From NCBI GenBank assembly GCA_020846745.1, contig JADLDI010000096.1, positions 62,001 to 126,000 of the forward strand: a DNA stretch of 64,000 nucleotides. Reading direction: 5' to 3'. This DNA comes from Bryobacterales bacterium (lineage in GTDB: Bacteria > Acidobacteriota > Terriglobia > Bryobacterales > Bryobacteraceae). The position numbers were made by a program, and so were the translations under genes. Shown here piece after piece: positions 25,967-34,644 of this stretch (positions are counted from its first letter, which is position 1; each line of letters opens with the position of its first letter). The notes below the pieces were generated by a model. The model made no database searches and was not told where the DNA came from. It saw only the letters and a list, made by a program, of their open reading frames with translations.

Positions 25967-27349
25967 TTATGGTTTCACGCTGATCAAATCGGTCAGTGTC
26001 TTCCCGTTTCGCGAAACGCGCGACAGTGTGTACACTCGGCCGTCTTTGCCGACGGCGATGGAATTCACGTACGCGGGCCGCTCGCCGTTTTCGAAAAAGA
26101 TCGGGCCATGGTCCGTGTATTTGGAGTCGGGGATGTCATACGTGATGAGATGCAAATTCTCAACACCCTTGGCTTCCCCTTTGGCGGTACTGCTTTTGCC
26201 GGCGACGCGCTTCCCGTTTTCATACACGGGGCCGCCCGTCAGGTAGTACAACGTCCGGCCGTCGGCGCCGAGCGTAAAGCCCAGATACCCATAACTGAAC
26301 TGGTCGAACATGCCGCTCCGCTGGGAAGGTTCAGAAGTAATGCGGTCTAGGACATCGATGCGGATATCGCGGGGGTCGAACCGGAACAGGTAGCCGGAGT
26401 TGCCATGAACGCCATAGAACAGCTTGTCGGCCGGGCGGTAAACCACCTGCCGCCAGTTGTACGCCATATGGCCCGCCGAGGTGATGTCGTAAAGACCGAA
26501 GTAGTCTTTCTTCAACTCGTCGGCCGATACGGTTTCGATGGCGTCTTTGTTGAAATCGTAGCGATGGATTGCTCCCTCGCCGCTGCTGAAGAAAACTGAG
26601 CCGTCGTCCGGATTGATGGCGAGCGAGCGGCAAATAGTGCGATACGTGTTCCCCTTGCCGTTCTCGCCCTTCTCGAAATACGAACCGAGCGTTTTCATTT
26701 CCTTCTTGGCAAGGTCGTAACGGATGAAATATCCGGTGGGCCAGCTCAACGCGTAAATACGGTTGCGCTGTGTGTCCATGTTCATGGTCAGGAAGCCTTC
26801 TTTGTGGGGTTCCACGCCGAGGTCCTCATACTTACCGGACTTCATGTCGAACGCGAGCAGATGCCCGCCCAGGTAAGCCTGCATGCCCGCCGGAGGAATG
26901 CCCATCTTTTCCATGCCGTCGATAATCGAGTAAAAACCGATATGAGTGGCGAAATAGAGCTTCCCGTTCGACTCGACAAACTGCACGTGGCTCTTACCCT
27001 GCGAGATGGCCTTCTTGTCCTTCTCGCCGCTGGCTTCCGTCAGGTCGCCCAAGTGCGCGATCTTGTCCGTCGCCGGATCGTAGGCGTACATCTGCCCGCC
27101 CACGTCGGGCTTCTCGGAGCACAGCACGTAGTAGATGCGGCCGTCTGACCCCGTGCCCATGCCGTTGTACGTGTCATGGGCGTTGGCAAAACCGGAATCG
27201 TGAATTTTCGCGATCAGTTTCTTTTCGGCGGGCGTCTTGGCGGGCGTCTGGGCGACGGCGCTGGTGGTCTTCGTTTCGGTTGGCGCGTTGGCACAGCTCA
27301 TCGCAACCAATATGGCTGCTGCCGGAACCAATCGCAAGTGCGTTTGCAC
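25967..27349 (-). CDS. Beta-propeller lipoprotein
   Basis: 460 residues from a GTG at 27349 with AAGGAGG 10 nt upstream. The N-terminus is a lipoprotein signal with the lipobox ending at Cys19 (AAAILVAMSC), so it is anchored to a membrane face. The body shows propeller-like repeats (GSDGRIYYVL, DPATDKIAHLGDL, NPDDGSVFFSSG, GADGRTLYYLTGG, GKDGRVYTLSR), similar to SMP-30/YncE-like folds. It lies between the exported Gfo/Idh-like gene and the Tat-exported aminotransferase; it may bind a sugar or hold the exported enzymes at the membrane. No catalytic residues recognised. Confidence 0.75.
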   Translation of the reverse strand: MQTHLRLVPAAAILVAMSCANAPTETKTTSAVAQTPAKTPAEKKLIAKIHDSGFANAHDTYNGMGTGSDGRIYYVLCSEKPDVGGQMYAYDPATDKIAHLGDLTEASGEKDKKAISQGKSHVQFVESNGKLYFATHIGFYSIIDGMEKMGIPPAGMQAYLGGHLLAFDMKSGKYEDLGVEPHKEGFLTMNMDTQRNRIYALSWPTGYFIRYDLAKKEMKTLGSYFEKGENGKGNTYRTICRSLAINPDDGSVFFSSGEGAIHRYDFNKDAIETVSADELKKDYFGLYDITSAGHMAYNWRQVVYRPADKLFYGVHGNSGYLFRFDPRDIRIDVLDRITSEPSQRSGMFDQFSYGYLGFTLGADGRTLYYLTGGPVYENGKRVAGKSSTAKGEAKGVENLHLITYDIPDSKYTDHGPIFFENGERPAYVNSIAVGKDGRVYTLSRVSRNGKTLTDLISVKP

Positions 27350-27367
27350 GTTGTTGTGACCTCCTTT

Positions 27368-28732
27368 TTATTCAGTCCCCTTGCCGCTCCCGTTGCGGCG
27401 GGCGAGCGCCACTCCCTGCGTCGTGACGTAATACTTCGCCAGCATGTAGGGCGTTTCCCATGCCGGCATCGTGGCGGGCGACTTCGCGTAACTCAGGAAC
27501 TTTTGGGCCAGCACCGCGAAATGCGCTTCATGTCCAATGCGGAGCTTATCCGGAATATTGATCTGCAACTCCGCGCCTTTGTCGGTGGCGGTCAAACCGG
27601 GCCACTCGCCGCCGATCGCCTTCAGCTTCCGATCAAGCGCCGCGGCAATCCGCGCCTTATCCTCGGCTCTGTTCGGAACCACGAACACTTCGGGCCGGAA
27701 GTTCTCGGCCTTGCCCTGCCGCAGTTCCACCCGCGCCAGCGACCCGCGGAATATCGCGAGTTCCGTATCGCCGGTTCCCGGTGCCGCTTCGTAATCCCAC
27801 TTCACGTCGAGTTTCACGTGCACGCCGCGCAACTTGTAGTTCACACGGTTATTGCAGAAGTAGTTGAGGCCATTCGGCTTCACCCATTCCGACAGCGAAT
27901 CGGGGAACGGCTCGACCCCGGTCACCTTTTGGAACTGTGCCGGCGTCAGCACCGTCGGCCACCGCTCCCCGCTCAACATTTCGATGTCCTTGCGGTAGTC
28001 GATCGCCTGGTTCGGCGCCAGTGTCCACTGCACCAGGTCCACCACGTGCGTCCCCACGTCGGTCAAACCCTCGCCCTGCTGGCGTATATCGAAGAACCAC
28101 GCCGGGCGCAGATTCGGATTGCCCGCCACCAGCTTCAGCAGAAAGTGGACGCTTTCCATATACACGCCCGGATTTTCGAGCGACCCTTTGAGGGCGGTCC
28201 CGAACACATCTTCGGTAATGACCAGTTCCTTTTGCAGCGCGCACGATACCTCATACCGCTGCGTCATGCCGTCGAACAGCGCCACCTGCTTCTCTTTGGC
28301 ATGAGCGAGGGCGGCTTCGATCTTCGGCATGTCTTCGGGCTCGATAATCCACGGCTTGTCGCCCAGCACATGCATACCCAACTGCGCCGCCTGGTCGATC
28401 TTATCGATCTTGCCGCGATTGCGACCCGAGAATACGACAACCTGGCCCGGATGTTCGGCCACGAAGCGCTCCCAGTAGTCCGCTCCGGCATACACGCGTG
28501 TGCGCCACTGGGTGGGGTTGTCTTTCCTCGTGTTGAACCCGGCAATCCGGTTCAGGTGCGCCGTCAGATCCGTGCTCAAAGGCGCATAGACGAAGGCTTC
28601 CGGAGCCAGCTCCGGAAGCGCTTCTTTCTGAAACAACCCGGCATGAAAATGCCCCGGATCGACAGTCACGATCCGCCATTGCGCGGCGGCGGGAAGAGCC
28701 ATTAGCAGTACCCCCACAATCGGGAAGCGCAT
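27368..28732 (-). CDS. Exported Gfo/Idh/MocA-like protein (putative oxidoreductase C-terminal domain family)
   Basis: 454 residues. A Sec-type signal (VGVLLMALPAAAQ) precedes an N-terminal Rossmann-like part and a C-terminal part of the 'putative oxidoreductase C-terminal' type. DKPW (HVLGDKPWIIEPED) matches the EKP motif of Gfo/Idh/MocA dehydrogenases, and GEGLTDVGTHVVDLVQW matches their HxxD region. Where the dinucleotide-binding GxGxxG should be, the sequence reads VDPGHFHAGL, so NAD(P) binding is doubtful. Sec export would also separate it from the cofactor pool. It may be a sugar-binding or cofactor-independent lyase-like descendant. It starts 4 nt after the upstream aminotransferase gene. 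Confidence 0.8.
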   Translation of the reverse strand: MRFPIVGVLLMALPAAAQWRIVTVDPGHFHAGLFQKEALPELAPEAFVYAPLSTDLTAHLNRIAGFNTRKDNPTQWRTRVYAGADYWERFVAEHPGQVVVFSGRNRGKIDKIDQAAQLGMHVLGDKPWIIEPEDMPKIEAALAHAKEKQVALFDGMTQRYEVSCALQKELVITEDVFGTALKGSLENPGVYMESVHFLLKLVAGNPNLRPAWFFDIRQQGEGLTDVGTHVVDLVQWTLAPNQAIDYRKDIEMLSGERWPTVLTPAQFQKVTGVEPFPDSLSEWVKPNGLNYFCNNRVNYKLRGVHVKLDVKWDYEAAPGTGDTELAIFRGSLARVELRQGKAENFRPEVFVVPNRAEDKARIAAALDRKLKAIGGEWPGLTATDKGAELQINIPDKLRIGHEAHFAVLAQKFLSYAKSPATMPAWETPYMLAKYYVTTQGVALARRNGSGKGTE

Positions 28733-28736
28733 GCCT

Positions 28737-30050
28737 TCAGGCCCTCATCAATGCGGCGGCATGCGCGTGTATCTTCCGCACTGCTTCGGCGATCTGGTCC
28801 ATGTCGGAGCGTTCGCCGATCAGCATGTTCTGCGTCAGCCACACCGCCTCCGTGCAGAGTTTGTCGTTCTGCGGACAACGGCTGCGCTCTTCCCAACGCC
28901 CGATTTCCTTCTGGCTGTAAATCCGCTGGTAACCGCGCGTTTGGAGCGTGTGCTTGAGGAACGGCTCCTTGTTCAGCGGCCCGTAGCCCGGCGAGCACGG
29001 AATCCCTTCCGCCGACATCGCCTTCAAAAACTTACTACGGTCCAGTCCGCCGAACTTCTCCCTATCGTACCGGAACATGTACAGGTGATAGGCATTCCGC
29101 GTGCAGCCGTCGTACATCTTCGCGGGCATCACGCCCGGAATCTCTTTGAGCAGCGACGTCAAATAGGCTGCATTCTGTTCGCGCCGCTTCGACTGTTCTT
29201 CCAGTCGCGTCATCTGCGCCAGCAGCAATCCGCCCTGGAACTCCGTCATGCGCAGATTCGCGCCCCGGGCCACATAAGCGAAGTCGTAACCCGTGTTTTT
29301 CCGCCCGCGCGAGTTGTTGTGGAACGCGTACGCTTTCTCAAGCAGATCGTCGCTCTGCGTCAGAATCGCGCCGCCTTCGCCCGAGTTCAGGTTCTTCGAC
29401 GCCTGGAACGAGAAGCATCCGGCCGCGCCCCACGTGCCGACCTTCTTGCCGCGCCATTCGCCCAAGTGCGCCTGGCAGGCATCTTCGAGAACGGGGATGT
29501 TCCGTTTCGCCGCGATCTTCAGAATGGCGTCCAAATCCGCCGAACTGCCGCCCAGGTGAACCGGCATGATGCACGTGGTCCGGTCCGTAATCGCCGCTTC
29601 GATCTTTTTCGCGTCAATCTGGAACGTCTCCGGGTCCGTATCCACAAACACCGGCATCGCGTTCATCATCAGCACCACGTTGATCGTCGCCACAAACGTG
29701 TAGGGCGGGACGATCACTTCGTCACCCGCGCCGACGCCTAGGGCGCCCAACGAAGTGATCAGCGCGCTGGTCCCGTTCGCCGTTGCGAGGCACCCTTTCG
29801 AACCGGTCAACTGCGCGTACTGCGCCTCAAACGCGGCGACATTCTTGCCGTTCCCGCGGAACCAGTTGCCGCTCAGCAGCGTGTTCCGCACCGAGTCTTC
29901 TTCGCGTTTATCGAATACCGGCCACTTCGGCCAGCCCTTCGTCCTCACCTTGTTCCCGCCGAGGACTGCGGGTTTTTCCACTGCGGCATGGGCGGCGGCG
30001 CCTCCGGCGGCGGTCGCTGCCATAAACGTACGGCGAGTCACTGAATCCAT
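28737..30050 (-). CDS. Tat-exported DegT/DnrJ/EryC1/StrS-family aminotransferase (2)
   Basis: 437 residues. The ATG at 30050 has AAGGAG 9 nt upstream and begins [20 protein letters not shown], a twin-arginine signal. All DegT-family marks are present: [35 protein letters not shown] (PLP Asp), and [15 protein letters not shown] (Schiff-base Lys), with the C-terminal [10 protein letters not shown] substrate loop. It resembles AHBA synthase/StrS-type enzymes acting on inosose or keto-sugars. Being the second Tat-exported member in one operon, it argues that export is functional rather than a chance signal. The Gfo/Idh-like gene follows after 4 nt, and in cytoplasmic pathways such a dehydrogenase often supplies the keto-sugar to a DegT enzyme. 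Confidence 0.9.
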   Translation of the reverse strand: MDSVTRRTFMAATAAGGAAAHAAVEKPAVLGGNKVRTKGWPKWPVFDKREEDSVRNTLLSGNWFRGNGKNVAAFEAQYAQLTGSKGCLATANGTSALITSLGALGVGAGDEVIVPPYTFVATINVVLMMNAMPVFVDTDPETFQIDAKKIEAAITDRTTCIMPVHLGGSSADLDAILKIAAKRNIPVLEDACQAHLGEWRGKKVGTWGAAGCFSFQASKNLNSGEGGAILTQSDDLLEKAYAFHNNSRGRKNTGYDFAYVARGANLRMTEFQGGLLLAQMTRLEEQSKRREQNAAYLTSLLKEIPGVMPAKMYDGCTRNAYHLYMFRYDREKFGGLDRSKFLKAMSAEGIPCSPGYGPLNKEPFLKHTLQTRGYQRIYSQKEIGRWEERSRCPQNDKLCTEAVWLTQNMLIGERSDMDQIAEAVRKIHAHAAALMRA

Positions 30051-30090
30051 TTTCGGCATCTCCTTAGCTAGCTCTCTTTCCTGTGCAGCT

Positions 30091-32226
30091 TCACTCGATG
30101 ACGAGCACCTCATATTCATCCACGCGCGGCACGGTCACCTCCGCCGCCCCCTCGGGCGTGCGCGTTACCTTCAGCTGCGCCGGACGCATTAGCGTTCGAA
30201 CGGTTTTCGGGTTGACGCCGGCATCGAACCGGACCTTCAGGTCCCGTAATGGAACAATAGCACCAATCGGCCGCGTCATTTCGCCCGTGAAGTTCACAAC
30301 GTGAAGCATTCTCCGTCTACCATTCTCCTGCGAACGCCACGTCAACTCCACCGAGGTGGGGGCGTTCCCAAGACTCACCGGCGGCGTCGAGTACTGCCGG
30401 GCGGCGTTGTAGACAAGCGACATCAACTCCGGCGTGTGGAATTGGGCAATGGCCGCGCCGAAATCGCCGGAGATGTAGACCGCCGTTCCCTTGCCCACCC
30501 GGTTCACCAGCAAAGCCGGATCTTCCGACACCGGCGGCACACCGTCGTACCGGCCTTTCAGCGGCACCGTGTACATCCACAGCGGCTTCGCGGTCGTGGC
30601 CTTCGTCATCACCCGGTAGTGCGACGTGGGGACCAGTTCGCGCCCGATCCCGTTCGTCAACCGGTCCTTCGCCACCGGCTTCATAAAGTCCCACTGCGTC
30701 GGACCAATAATCCTGTTCGCCGAATGGACACCAAACACATCCGCCAGCGCGAAGTCCGGTCGATGAACACCCGTATCGTCGTAATGCGACGTTTCGAATG
30801 TCGCAACCAGATTGCCGCCCTGCTCGACATACTGGCGCAGCCGCGCGGCGGTTTTGTCGTTCATGCACGCCACATTCGGCAGAAAAATCGCCTGATACCG
30901 CGCGAGCGGTTCGCTTTCAAGCGACGTATCGTCCAAAACATCGAACGGCGCCTGCGACCGTACCAGCGCGTCCGCCATCCCGTTGAACTCGGCATCCAGA
31001 TTCCCCACCGCGCTCCGGTTCGGAATCTTGTTGATATCGATCATCTGCGCGTCCGCCCCGGCGTAGAAGTTCGCGGTAGTGTCCGACCAGACAATCGCCA
31101 CCCGGGCCTCTGACTTCGTCTTCCGGTAATACGCCGCGTTCTTCTCCACAAACCGGTTCATCTCGGTCAGCGTCGCCATCTCCGGCTGATCGAACTCAAA
31201 CGGCGTGATCCCCATCCAAACGCTGGCGGCATTGGCGATCGTATCGGCATAGAGCAACCGCAACTCCGGCGCCGGCAGCAGCGAAAACGTCCACGGCTTG
31301 TGACTTGCCGCCGAAAAGATCACCGTCGGCTTGCCGCCCGCCTGCGTCTCGAGCAACCGCGCCGTCAACCCCGGCTTCCATAGCGGCGTCCGCGTCAGGT
31401 CGCCCGAAATGAACCCGCCCTCGCTGCCGAGTATGTCCTGCTCTTTCACCAGCACCCGGTTCAGCCGTGCCGTCGCCCAATTGCCTCCGCGCACGCCGCC
31501 GTTCATATATAAGGCTGCGTTCGGATTGGCTTTCTTCAGCACCGCCTGCGTGTCCCGCAGAAAATCGGTGAGACTATCGGCCTGAAACTGGATCAGGTCG
31601 CGAAACTCTTTCCCCTGCCGTACAGCCTTCGACGGCAGCGGCCGCCCATACTTCGCCTGAAACTTCGCCTGGCAGTACTTGCAGTAACAAGACTCCGCCC
31701 GGTAAATCGGGCCATCGTAGAAAATCCCATCGACGCCATAATCGGCCAAATCTTTAACAATCTGGAAGCACCACTTCCGCCAAGGCGTGTTCACGCACAT
31801 GTCCGTCCCCGTCTCATACACCCCATCGACGGGTTTCCCATCTTCCCGGATCTGCCGCCAATCCGGATGTTCCAAGGCAAACGCGGTCGTGTACCAGTGG
31901 ACATTAAAATAGATCAGGATGCGAATGCCGTTTTTCTTTGCCTCCGGCACGTATCGTCTCAAATAGTCCGGCATATTCGCCGGCGCCACCGTCGATCGAA
32001 AGTAGAAATACTTGTCATCCAACCCGGCCGGCATCCCCATCGCATCCAGATGCTCAGCGTTATACCCCAGCGCCGCCTTCTGCTTCGCCAGCACCGCCGG
32101 ATCGCGGTAATCCACCCGCGTGATCGAGGTGGTCAGGTCCAGGATGCGCAATGGATCGGCAACCCACCAAGGCTCCGCGGCGGCAACAGGGATAGCGATA
32201 CCCAGCCAAACTAACGATAGACGCAT
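30091..32226 (-). CDS. Exported glycoside-hydrolase-like protein (GHL6-type barrel with trimerisation-like domain)
   Basis: 711 residues; signal peptide at 1-17 ([17 protein letters not shown]). Residues about 20-380 form a TIM barrel of the hypothetical glycosyl hydrolase 6/GH42-like type: [27 protein letters not shown] and [10 protein letters not shown], with acidic residues at strand ends as candidates for catalysis. About 400-600 is a class-I glutamine-amidotransferase-like beta-galactosidase trimerisation domain ([33 protein letters not shown]). It should attack a glycoside outside the cytoplasm. It is the first gene of the leftward operon with the exported aminotransferases and Gfo/Idh-like protein, so it may supply their sugar substrate. 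Specific activity unknown. Confidence 0.8.
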   Translation of the reverse strand: MRLSLVWLGIAIPVAAAEPWWVADPLRILDLTTSITRVDYRDPAVLAKQKAALGYNAEHLDAMGMPAGLDDKYFYFRSTVAPANMPDYLRRYVPEAKKNGIRILIYFNVHWYTTAFALEHPDWRQIREDGKPVDGVYETGTDMCVNTPWRKWCFQIVKDLADYGVDGIFYDGPIYRAESCYCKYCQAKFQAKYGRPLPSKAVRQGKEFRDLIQFQADSLTDFLRDTQAVLKKANPNAALYMNGGVRGGNWATARLNRVLVKEQDILGSEGGFISGDLTRTPLWKPGLTARLLETQAGGKPTVIFSAASHKPWTFSLLPAPELRLLYADTIANAASVWMGITPFEFDQPEMATLTEMNRFVEKNAAYYRKTKSEARVAIVWSDTTANFYAGADAQMIDINKIPNRSAVGNLDAEFNGMADALVRSQAPFDVLDDTSLESEPLARYQAIFLPNVACMNDKTAARLRQYVEQGGNLVATFETSHYDDTGVHRPDFALADVFGVHSANRIIGPTQWDFMKPVAKDRLTNGIGRELVPTSHYRVMTKATTAKPLWMYTVPLKGRYDGVPPVSEDPALLVNRVGKGTAVYISGDFGAAIAQFHTPELMSLVYNAARQYSTPPVSLGNAPTSVELTWRSQENGRRRMLHVVNFTGEMTRPIGAIVPLRDLKVRFDAGVNPKTVRTLMRPAQLKVTRTPEGAAEVTVPRVDEYEVLVIE

Positions 32227-32344
32227 CTGCCCGCGGATCTAAGCACGTAACCGGCCACTCTATAAGCTCTTTAAATCCTTTTACGTGCCCCCCAACGCGC
32301 TTTTTCACCCAGCGTTAATTAGCCCTGTTGCGATCCTGCCCATC

Positions 32345-32629
32345 TTAAAGTTTCTTCGGCCACTTCTGCCGTCCATGGAACACGGCTATCACTTCCAAGC
32401 CGTCCCTCCCGAATCCGGTACGGAATCACGTAGGGCGTCTCCGGAACCACCAGTTCGCGCGTACCCACCACCCGACCTGGCCGGCCATCTCAGGTTGCGC
32501 CTCCAGCAGATCCACCGCGCCAAGAATCCGCTTCGCCACAAGCGCGGCACTCCGCTCGGAATCCCTTGCGATGTATTCCCGGAGCGCGGTCAGGTGCTGG
32601 ATCGCCCGTCGTGACCACACCACCTTCAT
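32345..32629 (-). pseudogene. ParE-type toxin, broken by two frameshifts
   Basis: The ATG at 32629 overlaps the antitoxin stop (ATGA). Frame 1 reads MKVVWSRRAIQHLTALREYI...LLEAQPEM and then derails; the family-like continuation GRPGRVVGTRELVVPETPYV lies in another frame, and the ending VIAVFHGRQKWPKKL is again in frame 1. A lost G near 32486 (ATGGGC read as ATGGC) and an extra G near 32395 (CTTGAAG read as CTTGGAAG) explain this; between them frame 1 meets a TGA. Intact, it would be a RelE/ParE toxin of about 94 residues. Both indels lie in G runs, so sequencing error must be excluded. Confidence 0.8.
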
Positions 32630-32883
32630 CGTGGAGCCTTGGTCTCGCCCTTCTTGCCCCACGACTTCAGCCAGTCTGATACCTTATCGTTCGAAACTGA
32701 CTTCCCGGAATCGAGTTCCGCCATGCCCACGCGAATCTCCCCCAGTTGCCACTCTTCGGATTCGACGTAAGCGGCTATCGCCTCCGCGGCCAGAAAAGAC
32801 TTCGAACGGCGTGCCCGTTTTGACAGTGCGTCCAAGCGCCTCTTTGTTTCTGAGTCGATACGAATGGAAAGGGTCTCTGTCAT
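32626..32883 (-). CDS. ParD/CopG-type ribbon-helix-helix antitoxin
   Basis: 85 residues. The N-terminus ETLSIRIDSETKRRLDALS is the beta-strand and first helix of a ribbon-helix-helix DNA-binding domain, followed by SFLAAEAIAAYVESEEWQ and an unstructured, charged C-terminus that would wrap the toxin. It should dimerise on its own promoter and neutralise the ParE-type toxin that overlaps its stop. The toxin is frameshifted, so the antitoxin may now be an orphan that still represses or counteracts related toxins. Confidence 0.88.
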   Translation of the reverse strand: MTETLSIRIDSETKRRLDALSKRARRSKSFLAAEAIAAYVESEEWQLGEIRVGMAELDSGKSVSNDKVSDWLKSWGKKGETKAPR

Positions 32884-32918
32884 CGGTTGTGCTCGCCTGT
32901 ATACATCATCGCCCGAAA

Positions 32919-32943
32919 CGGAGGGGGAGCGTCAGCGACCCGG
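32919..32943. repeat. REP-like repeat, copy A
   Basis: Inverted relative to the copy at 38393-38417; the two match at 24 of 25 positions when one is reverse-complemented. Core: GAGCGTCAGCGACCCGG. It lies directly upstream of the ParD-type gene and marks the left part of the accessory island. Confidence 0.7.
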
Positions 32944-32996
32944 GGGTGCGCGACGTAGAAATGGACATCGGTTCTATCCACCCACCAAACAAATCG

Positions 32997-33029
32997 AAAA
33001 GGACCGCCATTCGCGCGGTCCTTTTTTTT
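32997..33029. terminator. Bidirectional intrinsic terminator
   Basis: AAAAGGACCGC (32997-33007) and GCGGTCCTTTT (33015-33025) form a perfect 11-bp stem with a 7-nt loop, followed by a further run of T to 33029. The A-run on the left makes it usable in both directions. It is placed between the toxin-antitoxin genes and a gene fragment, where no intact gene now ends, and so may be left from a lost gene. Confidence 0.8.
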
Positions 33030-33117
33030 CGCACTACCTCCGGTCGGAAGCCCGACCCGTCGGCGTTAATCCGCGTTAATCGGCGGCCGATTCAAAAAAT
33101 TTCGCAAAAAGGAGCAC

Positions 33118-33360
33118 GACCGAACTCATCGCGTTCCGCCGCCTCATCACGGCTAACTGGCAAATCGAAAAATGCCGCCAACGCGAAGCCCTCCTCATCG
33201 CCGAAGAACCAAATGAGCGAAACGAAGCCAATTTAGACAAGGTCCGCTGCTACTACCAGCGATGGGAAGGGGCCTACAACTCTGCCTTCCGTCGACTTGT
33301 CCGGGGCATCGATTCGGTAGACGGCGCTTGCCGTAGCGCGAGGAGTAGACTGATTCCGTG
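33118..33360 (+). pseudogene. C-terminal fragment of a repeated acidobacterial hypothetical protein
   Basis: An open stretch without a start codon reads ELIAFRRLITANWQIEKCRQ, then LDKVRCYYQRWEGAYNSAF, and ends at TGA (33358-33360). Its codon pattern and helical heptads look like real protein. It recalls from memory the C-terminal half of a hypothetical family that is multiplied in Solibacter-like genomes, in which a Trp-Arg-rich helix precedes a KxxRYxxxxxRxFxRAL segment. AAAAAGGAG precedes it by a few bases but only an ACG follows. I take it as a remnant; family assignment is inference. Confidence 0.45.
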
Positions 33361-33421
33361 ATGGGACGATAAGACCGCCTTCTACACGAGTCGAAGCAAC
33401 GTATCAACCCAGGAGGGGAAT

Positions 33422-34276
33422 ATGTTTTCTGTTAGATTCTGCACGATCTTGATTTGTCTTGGGCTCATCCCCGCGCAGGGGGCAACCGCACAGCAGCTAA
33501 GTTATGCCTCGAATTCCGATGACTATGCCGCTTACGGCGTTGAAATTAAATACCCGTCTAGCAAAGATTTCGCGGCTTCCGTCCAATCGCTCATCGGTCC
33601 GGAGAATCTCGGGCGATTACGATACCTGCTCCAGTTCTGTCTTTTGTTGAAGAACAATGGCTCCAAAGAGATCATGATGACTACACTGCGATTCCAGTCA
33701 ACTCGGGGTGATGAGCCGCCTGCGCACCAGGTCATCCAACTGAATGGCGGGACCGCTTCCGATGGCACTCAGAAAAATATAACGCCCGGATCCACTTATA
33801 TACTGGGGCCAACCACGCTGGTCACGCGGGCGATGGCTGTCGCCATGACGCGAGCCATGCCGTCAGCCGAGGCCACGCCCACCATCACCGATGTGGCGAA
33901 TCGGTTTCAAACCTTCGACAAGAGCGCGATGTCCCTGGATTCGATAGTTTTTTCCGACGGTACTGTCGTCGGGCCGGATCTTTTTGGCGTTGTTCACCAG
34001 AACGCGGAACAAACAAGAGCGAAGCGCGATGTGCTACAGCTTGCGAAGACTCTATGGGACGATCCTCCGGCGCTCGAAACGGCTCTGCGGCCCCTGGCTA
34101 ACCTGTCACGGGGTGGCGACGTTACGGCTGGAGTCAGGCAGCACTATCGCATTACCCAGCGGGCTATGGCTGAGTTTGTCTTGTTCCGAAGGACCAATAG
34201 CCCAAGCTTGTCTTTCGAAACGGTAGAGAAGTCAGTGCCGCTTGGCCCGGCTTATCAAAGGGCGAGCGGAAGGTAG
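33422..34276 (+). CDS. Secreted protein of unknown function
   Basis: 284 residues. A near-perfect AGGAGGGGA ends 2-3 nt short of optimal distance before the ATG at 33422. Signal peptide at 1-24 (FCTILICLGLIPAQGATA, then QQ). The mature part has LQFCLLLKNNGSKEIMMTTL, a turn NITPGSTYILGPTTLVTR and SIVFSDGTVVGPDLFG, matching in order LIRNDSAVPVVAVRVAYRL, NPGQQVLMFPGSGLSRK and GVAFRNGIAVGPD of the secreted orphan at 7566-8363. The two are likely paralogues of an acidobacterial secreted family whose role is unknown. Its last 45 bases overlap the end of the convergent TacA-like gene. Confidence 0.7.
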   Translation: MFSVRFCTILICLGLIPAQGATAQQLSYASNSDDYAAYGVEIKYPSSKDFAASVQSLIGPENLGRLRYLLQFCLLLKNNGSKEIMMTTLRFQSTRGDEPPAHQVIQLNGGTASDGTQKNITPGSTYILGPTTLVTRAMAVAMTRAMPSAEATPTITDVANRFQTFDKSAMSLDSIVFSDGTVVGPDLFGVVHQNAEQTRAKRDVLQLAKTLWDDPPALETALRPLANLSRGGDVTAGVRQHYRITQRAMAEFVLFRRTNSPSLSFETVEKSVPLGPAYQRASGR

Positions 34277-34540
34277 CAATTCGCGCCGCCGCCGTGCCGC
34301 TTTCGCCAGCGCGGCATTCGGTGCGGGTGGATCGAGGAGCGCTTCGGCAAGAATCCTTTGAGATTCGACTGACAGTCGGACGATTTCGTTCGCTTCTATA
34401 GTCCGCAACGCCGCTTCCAGAGCGGCCGTGACGACGAAATCAGTAAGCGTGCGCCCCTCAATTTCGGCTGCGCGCTTCAGCAAAGAGCTAACCTCTGCCG
34501 GTAAGCGCGCTTCAAGACGAGCTACGTTTGGCCTGCTCAC
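34232..34540 (-). CDS. TacA-type (DUF1778) antitoxin, orphan
   Basis: 102 residues: ARLEARLPAEVSSLLKRAAE, EGRTLTDFVVTAALEAA and ESQRILAEALLDPPAPNAAL form the ribbon-helix-helix plus toxin-binding tail of DUF1778/TacA antitoxins, which normally neutralise a GNAT toxin that acetylates aminoacyl-tRNA. No GNAT gene lies downstream; instead its last 45 bases overlap the convergent secreted gene, so the toxin was probably lost. The last 15 residues (after RRRELL) look like fortuitous extension into the neighbour. It stands 11 nt from the M56 3' scar. Confidence 0.82.
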   Translation of the reverse strand: MSRPNVARLEARLPAEVSSLLKRAAEIEGRTLTDFVVTAALEAALRTIEANEIVRLSVESQRILAEALLDPPAPNAALAKAARRRRELLPSARPLISRAKRH

Positions 34541-34550
34541 TCCATCAGTA

Positions 34551-34594
34551 GGACGTGAACTTCACGTGCACCCTTAGTTTGGCTAGTTGTTTTT
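34551..34594 (+). repeat. Scar: duplicated 3' end of the M56-TonB gene
   Basis: GGACGTGAACTTCAC followed by GCACCCTTAGTTTGGC matches 38028-38058, the last codons (DVNFTLHP-stop) and trailer of the M56-TonB gene, with GT for TTT at the junction; similarity continues weakly to about TGTTAGC. Twenty-seven or more identical bases in order are not chance. One base is missing, so it would not be in frame. It is either the stump of a deleted tandem M56 copy or one end of a duplicated 3.5-kb segment. Confidence 0.7.
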
Positions 34595-34604
34595 GTTAGC
34601 GCAT

Positions 34605-34633
34605 TTGCCAATATTAACCAACTAGGTTAATCT
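34605..34633 (+). promoter_or_regulatory. mqsRA promoter and MqsA operator
   Basis: ATTAACC (34613-34619) and GGTTAAT (34625-34631) form perfect 7-bp arms around a 5-nt spacer; the core AACCA-ACT-AGGTT differs by one base from the AACCT-N-AGGTT site known to be bound by E. coli MqsA. It sits between TTGCCA (34605-34610, 5/6 match to -35) and TAATCT (34628-34633, weak -10, spacing 17), as expected of autorepression. Confidence 0.75.
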
Positions 34634-34644
34634 GAATTGTATCG

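Noticed and set aside
27176-28705. Long open frame (over 500 codons) on the plus strand opposite the Gfo/Idh-like gene
   Set aside because: Composition is His/Arg-rich without motifs; a GC-rich antisense shadow of a well-supported gene.
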